Below, in pieces: positions 53,434 through 61,313 of a stretch of DNA of 64,000 nucleotides. This DNA is from Massilia mucilaginosa (GTDB lineage: Bacteria > Pseudomonadota > Gammaproteobacteria > Burkholderiales > Burkholderiaceae_D). The position numbers and the translations under genes are program-made. Within the stretch, counting starts at the first letter, position 1. The number at the start of each line of letters is the position of its first letter. The notes beneath the pieces are model-generated. The model was not told the origin of the DNA, did not search any database, and was given only the letters and a program-made list of their open reading frames with translations. The DNA lies in contig NZ_WHJH01000012.1 in the NCBI RefSeq assembly GCF_011682145.1, positions 1 to 64,000 on the forward strand, in the 5' to 3' direction.

Positions 53434-53841
53434 ATGAGCGTTTTTTCGGACTATCTGGCGAAGATGAACGACCCGGCCCAGCGCGCGCGAACGAGCGCGG
53501 TACTCGACTGGGTCGGCGACACATTCCCCGCGCTCGAGCGCAGGATTGCCTGGAACCAGCCCATGTTCAGCGATCACGGCACCTTCATCATTGGTTTCAG
53601 CACGGCCCGGCATCATCTGGCGGTCGCCCCCGAAGCGGCCGCCATCGCGCACTTCGCCAGCCAGATCAGGCAGGCCGGTTACGAGCACACCACACTGTTG
53701 ATCCGCATTGCCTGGAGCGCCGACGTCGACTTCGCGCTGCTCAAGACAATCGTCGGCTTCAATATCGCCGACAAAGCCGGCTGCGCCACCTTCTGGCGCA
53801 AGCAGGCCAAGCCAGGCGCCGCCGCCCGGAACCAGCACTAG
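53434..53841 (+). CDS. DUF1801 (YdhG/YdeI-like) protein
   Basis: A 135-residue protein of the DUF1801 family, which has an alpha-beta fold similar to frataxin-like proteins. Typical phrases: RTSAVLDWVGDTFPALERRI, AWNQPMFSDHGTFIIGFSTA and HHLAVAPEAAAIAHFASQIR. Members have been proposed as intracellular iron chaperones, but this is not firm. GAGGTGA precedes the ATG. It is convergent with a LysR gene, overlapping its end by four bases. Confidence 0.85.
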   Translation: MSVFSDYLAKMNDPAQRARTSAVLDWVGDTFPALERRIAWNQPMFSDHGTFIIGFSTARHHLAVAPEAAAIAHFASQIRQAGYEHTTLLIRIAWSADVDFALLKTIVGFNIADKAGCATFWRKQAKPGAAARNQH

Positions 53842-54752
53842 CGCCCGAGCGTGGCGCGGATCCGCGCGATCTTGTCCAGCACCGGCGCCCGCGTTTCGTG
53901 CGCGCGCGCCACCACCTGCACCTCGATCGACAACATGCGCGCCACGGCGGGCGGCAGCGCGCGGTAAGCCACGCCCAGGCGCGATGTCGCCCGCATCGAT
54001 TGCGGGCACAGCGCCACGCCCTCGCCCGCCGCCACCGCGGCCAGCAGCAGCGTAAAGTCTTTCGGTTCCGGCCGGCGCGGGGCCGCGTAGCCGAGGCGCC
54101 TGAAAGCGCGCTCGCACTTGTCGTAAAAGGCTGGATTGTCGGCGCGCGCAAACCAGAACAGCGGCAAGTCGCTGACGTCGGCCAGCTCGACCTGTTCGCT
54201 TGCCGCCGCCGCATGCGTAGCGGGCAGGGCCAGGATCATCGGTTCGCAGCCGAGCGCCTGCATCGCCAGGTCGGCCCCGGGCGCGACGATATCGCCGACG
54301 ATCGCCAGATCGAGCGCGCCGCTGCTGACGCGCTCGACCAGCTGGCGCGACCAGGCCCGTTCCAGCGCCCGCCCGCCGGTGAAGGCGGCATCGGCGACGA
54401 GCGCATGCAGGGCCGGCATGAGGGAGTGGTTGATCACGCTGGTCAAGCCCATGCGCACGCTGCCGTCATCGGCATTTTCCCTGGCTGCGCCAACGGCGCC
54501 GTCGAGCGCCAGCAGGATGGCGGCGGCCTGCTCCTTGAACGCGAGGCCGGCCGGGGTCAGGCTGACGCGCTGCGTGTCGCGCTCGATCAGGCGCACCCTG
54601 AGCATCTCTTCCAGGCCCTGGATCTGGCGCGACAGCGGCGGCTGCGACATGTTCAGCATCTCGGCGGCACGGCGGAAATTGAGTTCCCGCGCCACCGCCA
54701 GGAAGCACTGCAAGGCCCTGGTGCTGGGTAAGTGTTTCGACAGCATGCGCAT
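53838..54752 (-). CDS. LysR family transcriptional regulator
   Basis: A 304-residue regulator. The N-terminal winged helix-turn-helix is typical (LQCFLAVARELNFRRAAEML, NMSQPPLSRQIQGLEEMLRV). The effector domain (residues 90-300) carries the LysR fold: GSVRMGLTSVINHSLMPALH-type start, ALDLAIVGDIVAPGADLAMQ and RATSRLGVAYRALPPAVARM. GGAG precedes the ATG by eight bases. Its target is unclear; the divergent neighbour is the ankyrin gene 129 bases away. Ligand unknown. Confidence 0.88.
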   Translation of the reverse strand: MRMLSKHLPSTRALQCFLAVARELNFRRAAEMLNMSQPPLSRQIQGLEEMLRVRLIERDTQRVSLTPAGLAFKEQAAAILLALDGAVGAARENADDGSVRMGLTSVINHSLMPALHALVADAAFTGGRALERAWSRQLVERVSSGALDLAIVGDIVAPGADLAMQALGCEPMILALPATHAAAASEQVELADVSDLPLFWFARADNPAFYDKCERAFRRLGYAAPRRPEPKDFTLLLAAVAAGEGVALCPQSMRATSRLGVAYRALPPAVARMLSIEVQVVARAHETRAPVLDKIARIRATLGR

Positions 54753-54881
54753 GACAGGATCTCCGGAGGGTGCGCCGCGCCAGCGGCGGCGGCAGCTTCC
54801 ATTATCCCATCCTTGCGTTGCGCCTGCCGCGCCGGTATAGAATGCGCCAACCGATCACGTTGAGATGTACAAGGACACCGC

Positions 54882-55934
54882 ATGGCCAAGCCCAAAAGAA
54901 AACTGCTGCCGAAAGATTTCGAGGCGATGCTCGAGAACGGCAATCTCGATGAACTCAAGGCGGTGTTCGACACGCGCCTGATCGACGCCCGCGGCGACTA
55001 CGACAAGCGCCCTGCGCTGGCCTTCGACCTGTGCCCTGACCCGCTGGCGCGCTGGCTCGTTGCGCAGGGAGCCGATCTGTATGCGGCCAACACTTACGGC
55101 GACACGCCGCTGCACCTGCGCGCGTGCAGCTGGCGCGGCCGCATGGAGGTCTTGCTGGAATTGGGTGCGGACGTCAACCGCCCCAACGCGTCCGGCGCCA
55201 CGCCGCTGCACGAAGCCGTGCGCTGCCACCGGGCCGAGAGCACCCGCGTGCTGCTCGCGCATGGAGCGAAGCTCGACGCCGTCGATGCCAACGGCCTGAC
55301 GCCGCTGGAACTGGCGCTCACGACCTGCCAGAACGCGGACCTGACCGAGATGCTCCTGATCGCCCGCGCCCTGCTGGCGGCCGGCGCCCGAACCACAGGG
55401 TCGATGAAGGACCATGTGCGGTCGATCGGCACGCGCTTCGAAGAATTCCGTGCCGTATTCAGCCCGGAGCATGTCGACGCGTTCAGCGCTGCGCTCGACG
55501 CGCTGTACGCGCTGTTCGAGGTGGCGCCGCTGGCGCGCCGCGTCATGCACAACGGCCGCAGTCCGATCAGTGTCGCAGCGACCGACTGGGAGTCGCAGCA
55601 CCAGGAACTGTGGGATGCGCTGGTGCGCCCGAAGGGCTACGCGGCCACCGTGCAGGGCGAAGTGATCCGCATTTCGGGACGCATCGGACGCGAACTCGAC
55701 GGCAACGGCGGCGCCAACTGGGACAGCGACTACAAGCGCATGGCCGATGCGCTGCTCGGGCACGTGCAAAGCGGACAGCCGCTGCCGGCGCCCACGCTGG
55801 CGGAATTCGCGGCGCTGGTCGGCGCCGCCAAGCGTCAATCGTGCGACACGGCACGCCTGGCCGAGTTGTCAGTGGCCTGGGTGCTGCTCAATCCACAGCC
55901 GGTGGCGATGGAAAAGCCGGCCTACCGCCGCTAA
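54882..55934 (+). CDS. Ankyrin repeat protein
   Basis: A 350-residue protein. Residues about 15-170 form four or five ankyrin repeats (YGDTPLHLRACSWRGRMEVL, ASGATPLHEAVRCHRAESTR, ANGLTPLELALTTCQNADLT, each with TPLH-like turns). The rest is helical with LDALYALFEVAPLARRVMHN and ELWDALVRPKGYAATVQGEV, which is probably a separate effector-like or binding domain. No signal peptide. AAGGA precedes the ATG. Ankyrin proteins bind other proteins; a possible role in toxin-immunity or contact systems is only a guess. Confidence 0.8.
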   Translation: MAKPKRKLLPKDFEAMLENGNLDELKAVFDTRLIDARGDYDKRPALAFDLCPDPLARWLVAQGADLYAANTYGDTPLHLRACSWRGRMEVLLELGADVNRPNASGATPLHEAVRCHRAESTRVLLAHGAKLDAVDANGLTPLELALTTCQNADLTEMLLIARALLAAGARTTGSMKDHVRSIGTRFEEFRAVFSPEHVDAFSAALDALYALFEVAPLARRVMHNGRSPISVAATDWESQHQELWDALVRPKGYAATVQGEVIRISGRIGRELDGNGGANWDSDYKRMADALLGHVQSGQPLPAPTLAEFAALVGAAKRQSCDTARLAELSVAWVLLNPQPVAMEKPAYRR

Positions 55935-56830
55935 CGCGCGGCCGTCAGCGCGCCGATCAGGGCGCGCGCCGCCGCCGACGGGCGCCGGTGCCCGGCATAC
56001 ATCGCCGAAAACACGCGCGTGCGCCCGCCCATCTGCGGCAGCAGCTCCACCAGTTCGCCCCGCTCGATCCGTTCGCGCACGATAAAGTCGTAGCTCTGGC
56101 ACACACCCAGCCCATGGGCGGCCAGCGACACCACGCCGAGCACATCGTCCGAGACGGTGAAGCGCGCTTGCGGCGACCAGTCCACATCGGCGCCCGCATC
56201 GCGCAGCAGCCAGGGCGAGACGCGCCCGGTGCTGGGCATGACGAAGCAGATGCAGGCGTGCCGCCGCAGCTCGTCAAAGGAAGCCGGCGTGCCCGCCCGA
56301 TGCAGGTAAGCGGGGGAGGCCACCAGGCGCAGCGGCGCGTCTTCCAGCTTGCGCGCCACCATGCCGCTGTCGGGCAGCTCGCCCAGGCGCACCGCCACAT
56401 CGAACCCTTCGGCCACCAGGTCCACATTGCGGTTGGCAATGTTGAGCTCCACCCGCACCAGCGGATATTGGCGCGCAAAAGCGTCGAGCAGCGTCGGCAG
56501 GCGGTAATGGCCGTAGGTGGTCGGCACGCTCAGCCGCACCCGCCCGGCCACCTGGTCGGCCTGGCCCTGGATGGCGCGTTCGGCCTCGTCGATCAGCGCG
56601 AACGCGGCCAGCGATTGCTCCAGGTACAACTGGCCGGCATCGGTGATGCTCAGGCTGCGCGTGGTGCGCCGCAACAGCTGGCTGCCCAGACGCTGCTCCA
56701 GCCTGCCCAGCGCGCGGCTGACCACCGACGCCGTGGTGGCCAGGGTCACCGCCGCCGCCGTCAGCGAACCATGCTCGGCCACCGCCAGGAAAATCTCCAC
56801 ATCGCCCAGGTGACCGTAACGCCGCGCCAT
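55931..56830 (-). CDS. LysR family regulator of the DJ-1-like gene
   Basis: A 299-residue LysR protein. The winged helix-turn-helix is GDVEIFLAVAEHGSLTAAAV with ASVVSRALGRLEQRLGSQLL. The effector domain has GRVRLSVPTTYGHYRLPTLL and DLVAEGFDVAVRLGELPDSG, the class that controls oxidoreductases and drug or aldehyde detoxification genes. I start at ATG 56830, six bases after GGAGG; a frame extending upstream is an artefact of open reading through the divergent gene. It is divergent from the DJ-1-like gene 103 bases away, its likely target. The stop overlaps the convergent ankyrin gene by four bases. Confidence 0.9.
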   Translation of the reverse strand: MARRYGHLGDVEIFLAVAEHGSLTAAAVTLATTASVVSRALGRLEQRLGSQLLRRTTRSLSITDAGQLYLEQSLAAFALIDEAERAIQGQADQVAGRVRLSVPTTYGHYRLPTLLDAFARQYPLVRVELNIANRNVDLVAEGFDVAVRLGELPDSGMVARKLEDAPLRLVASPAYLHRAGTPASFDELRRHACICFVMPSTGRVSPWLLRDAGADVDWSPQARFTVSDDVLGVVSLAAHGLGVCQSYDFIVRERIERGELVELLPQMGGRTRVFSAMYAGHRRPSAAARALIGALTAAR

Positions 56831-56932
56831 TTTTGCCTCCAAAGAATTAATCATTGACTCCGCAGGTAGTTTATCTCCTTTCAAGGCGCGAATATAGTCT
56901 TCCCTACGCCAACTACCGAAGGAAACCCGACC

Positions 56933-57784
56933 ATGTACCACCTCAAACCCCTCCTCGCCGCCATGCTGCTCACCCTGGCAGGCGCCAGCGGCGCCGCCAA
57001 CGTGCTGGTCGTGCTGTCCGACGCCGATCAGCTGGAACTGAAAGATGGCAAGACCTATCCGACCGGCTTTTACCTCAACGAACTGGCCCAGCCGCTCAAG
57101 CTCCTGCTCGACGCCGGCCACGCTGTCACCTTCGCCACGCCCATGGGCAAGGCGCCCACGGTCGACCTCAGCTCGCTCGATCCCATGTACTTCGGCGGCG
57201 AGGCGGCCAGCATGTTGCAGCACCAGGACCTGGCCGGGAAGCTCGCCATCACCTCGCCGCAGCGCTCGCCGGTGATCAGCCTGGCGCGGGTCGAGCAGAT
57301 CGGCTATGCGCACTACGACGCGCTGTACATCCCGGGCGGACATGCGCCGATGCAAGACCTGATCCGCAGCGCCGCGCTCGGACGCCTGCTGAGCCACTTC
57401 CATCAGGCCGGCAAGACGACCGCGCTGGTGTGCCACGGGCCGGCGGCGCTGTTGTCGGCCTTGCCGAAGCCGGAGACGAGCATCGCCCGCATGGAACAAG
57501 GCAGCAAGGCCACGCCGCCGGGCTGGATCTACGCCGGTTACCGCATGACCGTGATCAGCAACCAGGAAGAAGGCCTGGCCAAGGCGGCGCTCAAGGGCGG
57601 CACGATGAAGCTGTTGCCGCAGACTGCGCTGCAAACCGCCGGCGCCCGGTACAGCAGCAATGCCACGCCCTGGACCAGCCACATGGTGATCGACCGCGAA
57701 CTGATCACGGGCCAGAATCCCGCGTCCGCCGTGCAGGTCGGGCAAGCCTTGCTGGAACGCCTGGGCAAGTCGCCGCGGCAATGA
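56933..57784 (+). CDS. Secreted DJ-1/PfpI (Hsp31-like) superfamily protein
   Basis: A 283-residue protein. A signal peptide (LLAAMLLTLAGASGAAN) is followed by a DJ-1/PfpI domain: VLVVLSDADQLELKDGKTYP, TGFYLNELAQPLKLLLDAGH, DALYIPGGHAPMQDL and the nucleophile elbow ALVCHGPAALL with the catalytic Cys. It resembles Hsp31-type glyoxalase III/deglycase proteins, normally cytosolic; the signal peptide is unusual. AAGGA precedes the ATG. Paired with a divergent LysR regulator, so probably induced by an electrophile or a related compound. Confidence 0.86.
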   Translation: MYHLKPLLAAMLLTLAGASGAANVLVVLSDADQLELKDGKTYPTGFYLNELAQPLKLLLDAGHAVTFATPMGKAPTVDLSSLDPMYFGGEAASMLQHQDLAGKLAITSPQRSPVISLARVEQIGYAHYDALYIPGGHAPMQDLIRSAALGRLLSHFHQAGKTTALVCHGPAALLSALPKPETSIARMEQGSKATPPGWIYAGYRMTVISNQEEGLAKAALKGGTMKLLPQTALQTAGARYSSNATPWTSHMVIDRELITGQNPASAVQVGQALLERLGKSPRQ

Positions 57785-57896
57785 CACGCTTCTAAGCTTA
57801 TGTGAAATGCGTCGTTCTGTTAACGGCGGGCAGACTCTATAGTGGCTGCCCGCTCGGCCGCAGTGCCGCTGCACCCAACACTCAGGAGTAAATGGA

Positions 57897-60407
57897 ATGA
57901 AGCAACACGGTATTGCCCGCGCACCCAAGGCTTTGCGCCTCAGCATCCTGGCCATGTCGATCGCGTCGCTGTCGGTCCCGGCCATGGCTCAGAGCAGCGA
58001 TGCCGGCGCCAGCGCCGAGGCCGCGCCGCCGGCCGTGGTGGTGACCGGCACGCGCGTGTCGAACCGTTCCGTGCTCGATACGGCCTCGGCGGTCGACGTG
58101 GTGTCGGCCGACCTGATCAACAACAATGGCGTGACCGAAGTCAGCCAGGCGCTGTCGGCCGCCCTGCCCGCCCTGAACTTCCCGCGCCCGGGCTTGACCG
58201 ACGGCACCGATACCGTGCGCCCGGTCACCCTGCGCGGGCTGGCGCCGGACCAGGCGCTGGTGCTGGTCAATTCCAAGCGCCGCCATGCGTCGGCGCTGGT
58301 CAATGTCAACGGCACGGTGGGACGCGGTTCCGCCTCGGCCGACCTGAACACCATCCCGGCCGGCATCATCCAGACGGTGGAAGTGCTGCGCGACGGCGCC
58401 GCCGCCCAGTACGGCTCGGACGCGATTGCCGGCGTCATCAACTTGCGCCTGCGCGAAAACCGCAGCGGTGGTGAATTTTCCGCCAGCACTGGCGCGCGCA
58501 TCACCGAATACGACTACAACACCGGCACCGTACCGGCCGGGCTCGCGCTCGACGTGCCGAACAAGCGCAAGCGCACCGACGGCCAGACCACCACCGTCAG
58601 CGGCTGGAAAGGCTTTACCTTGGGCGAGGACGGCTTCCTGACCGTGGCGGCGGAATACAAAAAACAATCGCATACCGAGCGCAGCGCCTACGACGTGCGC
58701 CAGCAGTATCCGCTCATCAACGGCAAATTCGACCCGCGCGAGCAAACCATCCAGCGCTACAACACCTGGGGCGGCGAGCCGGAACTGACGCAAACGACCT
58801 TGTTCGCCAATGCCGCGATTGCGCTGACGGGCAATGCCACAGTGTACGGTTCGGCCAGCTACCAGAAGCGCGACGCGAGCGCCGCCGGCTTCTTCCGCCG
58901 TCCGCTGCAAGACGAAAACATCGTCACGGTCTATCCGGACGGCTACCTGCCGGTCATCGCCCCGACGGTGGACGATGTCAGCGCCACCGGCGGACTGGCC
59001 TGGAGCGCGCAGGGCTGGGACTTCGACGCCTCGCTCGGTTTCGGCCGCAACAAGATGGCGTTCACGGTCGACAATTCGCTCAACCGCTCGCTCGGCGCGA
59101 CCAGCAAGACCGAGTTCGACGCCGGCGGCTTCGCCTACGACCAGCTGACCCTGAATTTTTCGGCCGTGAAACCGCTCAGCGTGGCCATCCTGCCGGCGCC
59201 GCTGAACGTGGCCGTGGGCGCCGAAGCGCGCCGCGAAAACTACGAACTGTGGGCCGGCGAAGCGGACTCCTACCGCTACGGCGGCGTGCTTCTTCCCGAC
59301 GGCCGTCCGAGCGCGGCCGGCTCGCAAGTGTTCCCCGGCTACACGCCGGCCAACGCCATCGACAGCGGGCGCCATTCGATCGGCGCCTTCCTGGACCTGG
59401 AAACCAAGCTGACGCCGGAGTTGCTGACCTCGCTGGCGGTGCGCGCCGAGCGCTACTCCGACTTCGGCAGCAACGTCACCGGCAAACTGGCCACGCGCTA
59501 CGACTTCACGCCATCGTTCGGCCTGCGCGGCTCGCTGCAGAATGGCTTCCGCGCGCCATCGCCGCAGCAACAGTTCTACACCTCGACCGCGATGACCTTC
59601 ATCGACGGCGCGGCGTTCAACATCGCCACCTTCCGGCCCAACGATCCGGTGGCCGTCGCGCTCGGCGCCAAACCGCTGGAGGCCGAAAAATCGGCCAACG
59701 TCGCGCTCGGCGCGGTGGCACGCATCGGCGCGGTCAGCCTGACGGTCGACGCCTACCGCATCAAGATCCGCGACCGCATCGTGCTCAGTGAAAACCTGAC
59801 CCAAGCCAATGTGCGCCAGTTCCTTGCCGCCAGCGGCTATGCGGGCGTGGGCGGCAGCCGCTTCTTCATCAACGGCGTCGATTCCACCACGACCGGCGTC
59901 GATGTGGTGGCGAACTGGCCGCTGCGCAGCACGGCGGGGGTGATTGACCTGACCCTGGCGGGCAACTTCAACACCACCGAAGTGACGCGCGTGCCGGTCA
60001 CGGCGCAGCTTGCGGCGCTCAATCCGGCGCCATCGCTGTTCGGGCGCGCCAACGTGCTGGGTATCGAAGAAGGCCAGCCGAAGAACAAGATCAGCGCCAG
60101 CGCGCGCTGGAAGCTGGCGCAATGGGGCGCGACCTTCAACGCCACGCGCTACGGCAAGGTACTGTCGGCGGGCAGCACGCAAGCGACCGATTTCTGGCTC
60201 ACGCCCAAGACCGTGGTCAACCTCGAAGCGCGCTACACGCTGGCCGGCGGCGCCACGTTGGCGCTGGGCGCGGACAACTTGTTCGACGCGTATTCCGACC
60301 CGCTGCCGGCCTCGCTCAACACCACGGCGGCGGTACCGTACGCCAACCGCGCCCCCTTCGGCCGCTCGGGCCGCTTCGTATACGCGCGCGCCAGCTACAA
60401 GTTCTGA
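57897..60407 (+). CDS. TonB-dependent receptor
   Basis: An 836-residue outer membrane receptor. A signal peptide (LSVPAMAQSS), then a TonB box-like VVVTGTRVSNRS, then the plug: SAVDVVSADLINNNGVTEVS, LPALNFPRPG, VRPVTLRGLAPDQALVLVNS, VEVLRDGAAAQYGSDAIAGV. The barrel ends in GRFVYARASYKF with a C-terminal Phe. The plug with SAKRRHASALVN-like phrase (VNSKRRHASALVNVNGTVGR) is of the oligosaccharide/other-substrate TonB receptor class, not a siderophore receptor. No Fur box or SusD gene is near. AGGAG precedes the ATG. Confidence 0.88.
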   Translation: MKQHGIARAPKALRLSILAMSIASLSVPAMAQSSDAGASAEAAPPAVVVTGTRVSNRSVLDTASAVDVVSADLINNNGVTEVSQALSAALPALNFPRPGLTDGTDTVRPVTLRGLAPDQALVLVNSKRRHASALVNVNGTVGRGSASADLNTIPAGIIQTVEVLRDGAAAQYGSDAIAGVINLRLRENRSGGEFSASTGARITEYDYNTGTVPAGLALDVPNKRKRTDGQTTTVSGWKGFTLGEDGFLTVAAEYKKQSHTERSAYDVRQQYPLINGKFDPREQTIQRYNTWGGEPELTQTTLFANAAIALTGNATVYGSASYQKRDASAAGFFRRPLQDENIVTVYPDGYLPVIAPTVDDVSATGGLAWSAQGWDFDASLGFGRNKMAFTVDNSLNRSLGATSKTEFDAGGFAYDQLTLNFSAVKPLSVAILPAPLNVAVGAEARRENYELWAGEADSYRYGGVLLPDGRPSAAGSQVFPGYTPANAIDSGRHSIGAFLDLETKLTPELLTSLAVRAERYSDFGSNVTGKLATRYDFTPSFGLRGSLQNGFRAPSPQQQFYTSTAMTFIDGAAFNIATFRPNDPVAVALGAKPLEAEKSANVALGAVARIGAVSLTVDAYRIKIRDRIVLSENLTQANVRQFLAASGYAGVGGSRFFINGVDSTTTGVDVVANWPLRSTAGVIDLTLAGNFNTTEVTRVPVTAQLAALNPAPSLFGRANVLGIEEGQPKNKISASARWKLAQWGATFNATRYGKVLSAGSTQATDFWLTPKTVVNLEARYTLAGGATLALGADNLFDAYSDPLPASLNTTAAVPYANRAPFGRSGRFVYARASYKF

Positions 60408-60427
60408 CCCCACCCCGGTGTCACCCC

Positions 60428-60610
60428 GGTGCCAGGTCTGACATTCGGACACGAACTGAGCAAGCGTGGGCGTTTTGTACGCCTTTACGGTAGGGTTCGT
60501 GTCTGAATGTCAGACCTGGCACCAACTGGGTTGACGGCCCGGGTCGTGTCTGAATGTCAGACCTGACACCGCGCGGCGGACACCGCGCGGCGAATGTCAG
60601 ACCTGACACC
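60428..60610. repeat. Cluster of four copies of the GTCAGGTCTGACATTCGG repeat
   Basis: The arm sequence of the 15556-15694 element recurs as 60428-60454 (plus), then inverted copies at 60497-60523 and 60544-60570, and a partial copy at 60592-60610, separated by GCGCGG-type spacers. The first two make a hairpin like the one at 15.6 kb, with a GCC/GTC variation in the arms. It lies between two convergent genes, where such palindromes often sit and can end transcription from both sides. Confidence 0.85.
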
Positions 60611-60669
60611 GCGCGGCAGGCGGCGTCAATTTTGCAGGCATCGCCGCCCGGCGGCGCCGGTCGGATCAA

Positions 60670-61233
60670 TCAGCCGCGCGCGGCCTGCTGGCGCCGACGC
60701 GCAACGCCCGCCGCCAGCAAGCCGATACCCACCAACAGGAAACTTTCCGGCTCCGGCACCACCTGCACCGAACTGCCATCGGCCACGACGGCAATCTCGT
60801 TCAGGTTGGCATCGAGGAACAGCACGTCGGAAAACGTCAGCGCCGCATTGCCATTACCAAAGGTATCGAAACTGAAGAGCCCCAGCTCGCCGCTACCGGA
60901 AGCCCCGGGCCCCGCCCCGACCAGCGTGTTGAACACGAACGAAATCTTGCCGGTCGCGTTGTCGAGCGTGCCACCGTCGCTGAACGTGGCGCCGGCCGTG
61001 CTCAAAAACGCACCCTCCTTGAAACTGTTCGCCTTGAGCAAAGCCGTATCGAAGCTGAGCGTGAACTGGTAGCCATACAGGTCGGTAATATCCGAAATCG
61101 TCACAGCCAAATCAAGCTTGCCGCCCGACACCACCGGCGCCGGTACGGCGTTCACCGACAGCGTCGGAATGGCAAACGCCTGGGTGCTCGCGGCCAGCAG
61201 CATGGCAGCGAAGTATTTTTTGAAAGTCGTCAT
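60670..61233 (-). CDS. Cohesin domain PEP-CTERM surface protein
   Basis: A 187-residue exported protein. After a signal peptide (YFAAMLLAASTQAFA) comes a cohesin-like beta-sandwich of about 130 residues: GGKLDLAVTISDITDLYGYQ, FTLSFDTALLKANSFKEGAF, SFVFNTLVGAGP and ELGLFSFDTFGNGNAALTFS. It ends in a PEP-CTERM signal: VPEPESFLLVGIGLLAAGVA followed by RRRQQ. The tail is the sorting motif read by exosortase (EpsH/XrtA type), so it should be anchored in or exported by that envelope system. It follows a dockerin-bearing protease by 80 bases on the same strand, so the two are likely cotranscribed. Start ATG 61233. Confidence 0.85.
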   Translation of the reverse strand: MTTFKKYFAAMLLAASTQAFAIPTLSVNAVPAPVVSGGKLDLAVTISDITDLYGYQFTLSFDTALLKANSFKEGAFLSTAGATFSDGGTLDNATGKISFVFNTLVGAGPGASGSGELGLFSFDTFGNGNAALTFSDVLFLDANLNEIAVVADGSSVQVVPEPESFLLVGIGLLAAGVARRRQQAARG

Positions 61234-61313
61234 CTGATTCGTCCTATTGCCCTGTTGGGCGTCTATGCGGTAAGGGCCGGCCTGGTGCGCGTGCATCCGG
61301 CCGGCCACGTCGG

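Noticed and set aside
55931-57985. A 684-residue LysR fusion reading through from the minus strand of the DJ-1 gene
   Set aside because: The extra N-terminal half is antisense to the secreted DJ-1 gene. GGAGG six bases before ATG 56830 sets the LysR start.
57882-60452. Long open frame on the minus strand, 856 codons, opposite the third TonB receptor
   Set aside because: Its protein is Arg/Ala/Gly/Val-rich low-complexity and has no recognisable domain. High-GC genes often leave long open frames on the other strand. The plus-strand receptor has signal peptide, plug and barrel.
60428-60610. Possible CRISPR array, because of several near-identical units
   Set aside because: Units alternate in orientation, differ in length and have short GC-rich spacers of unequal size. 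No cas genes. It is a palindromic repeat cluster.
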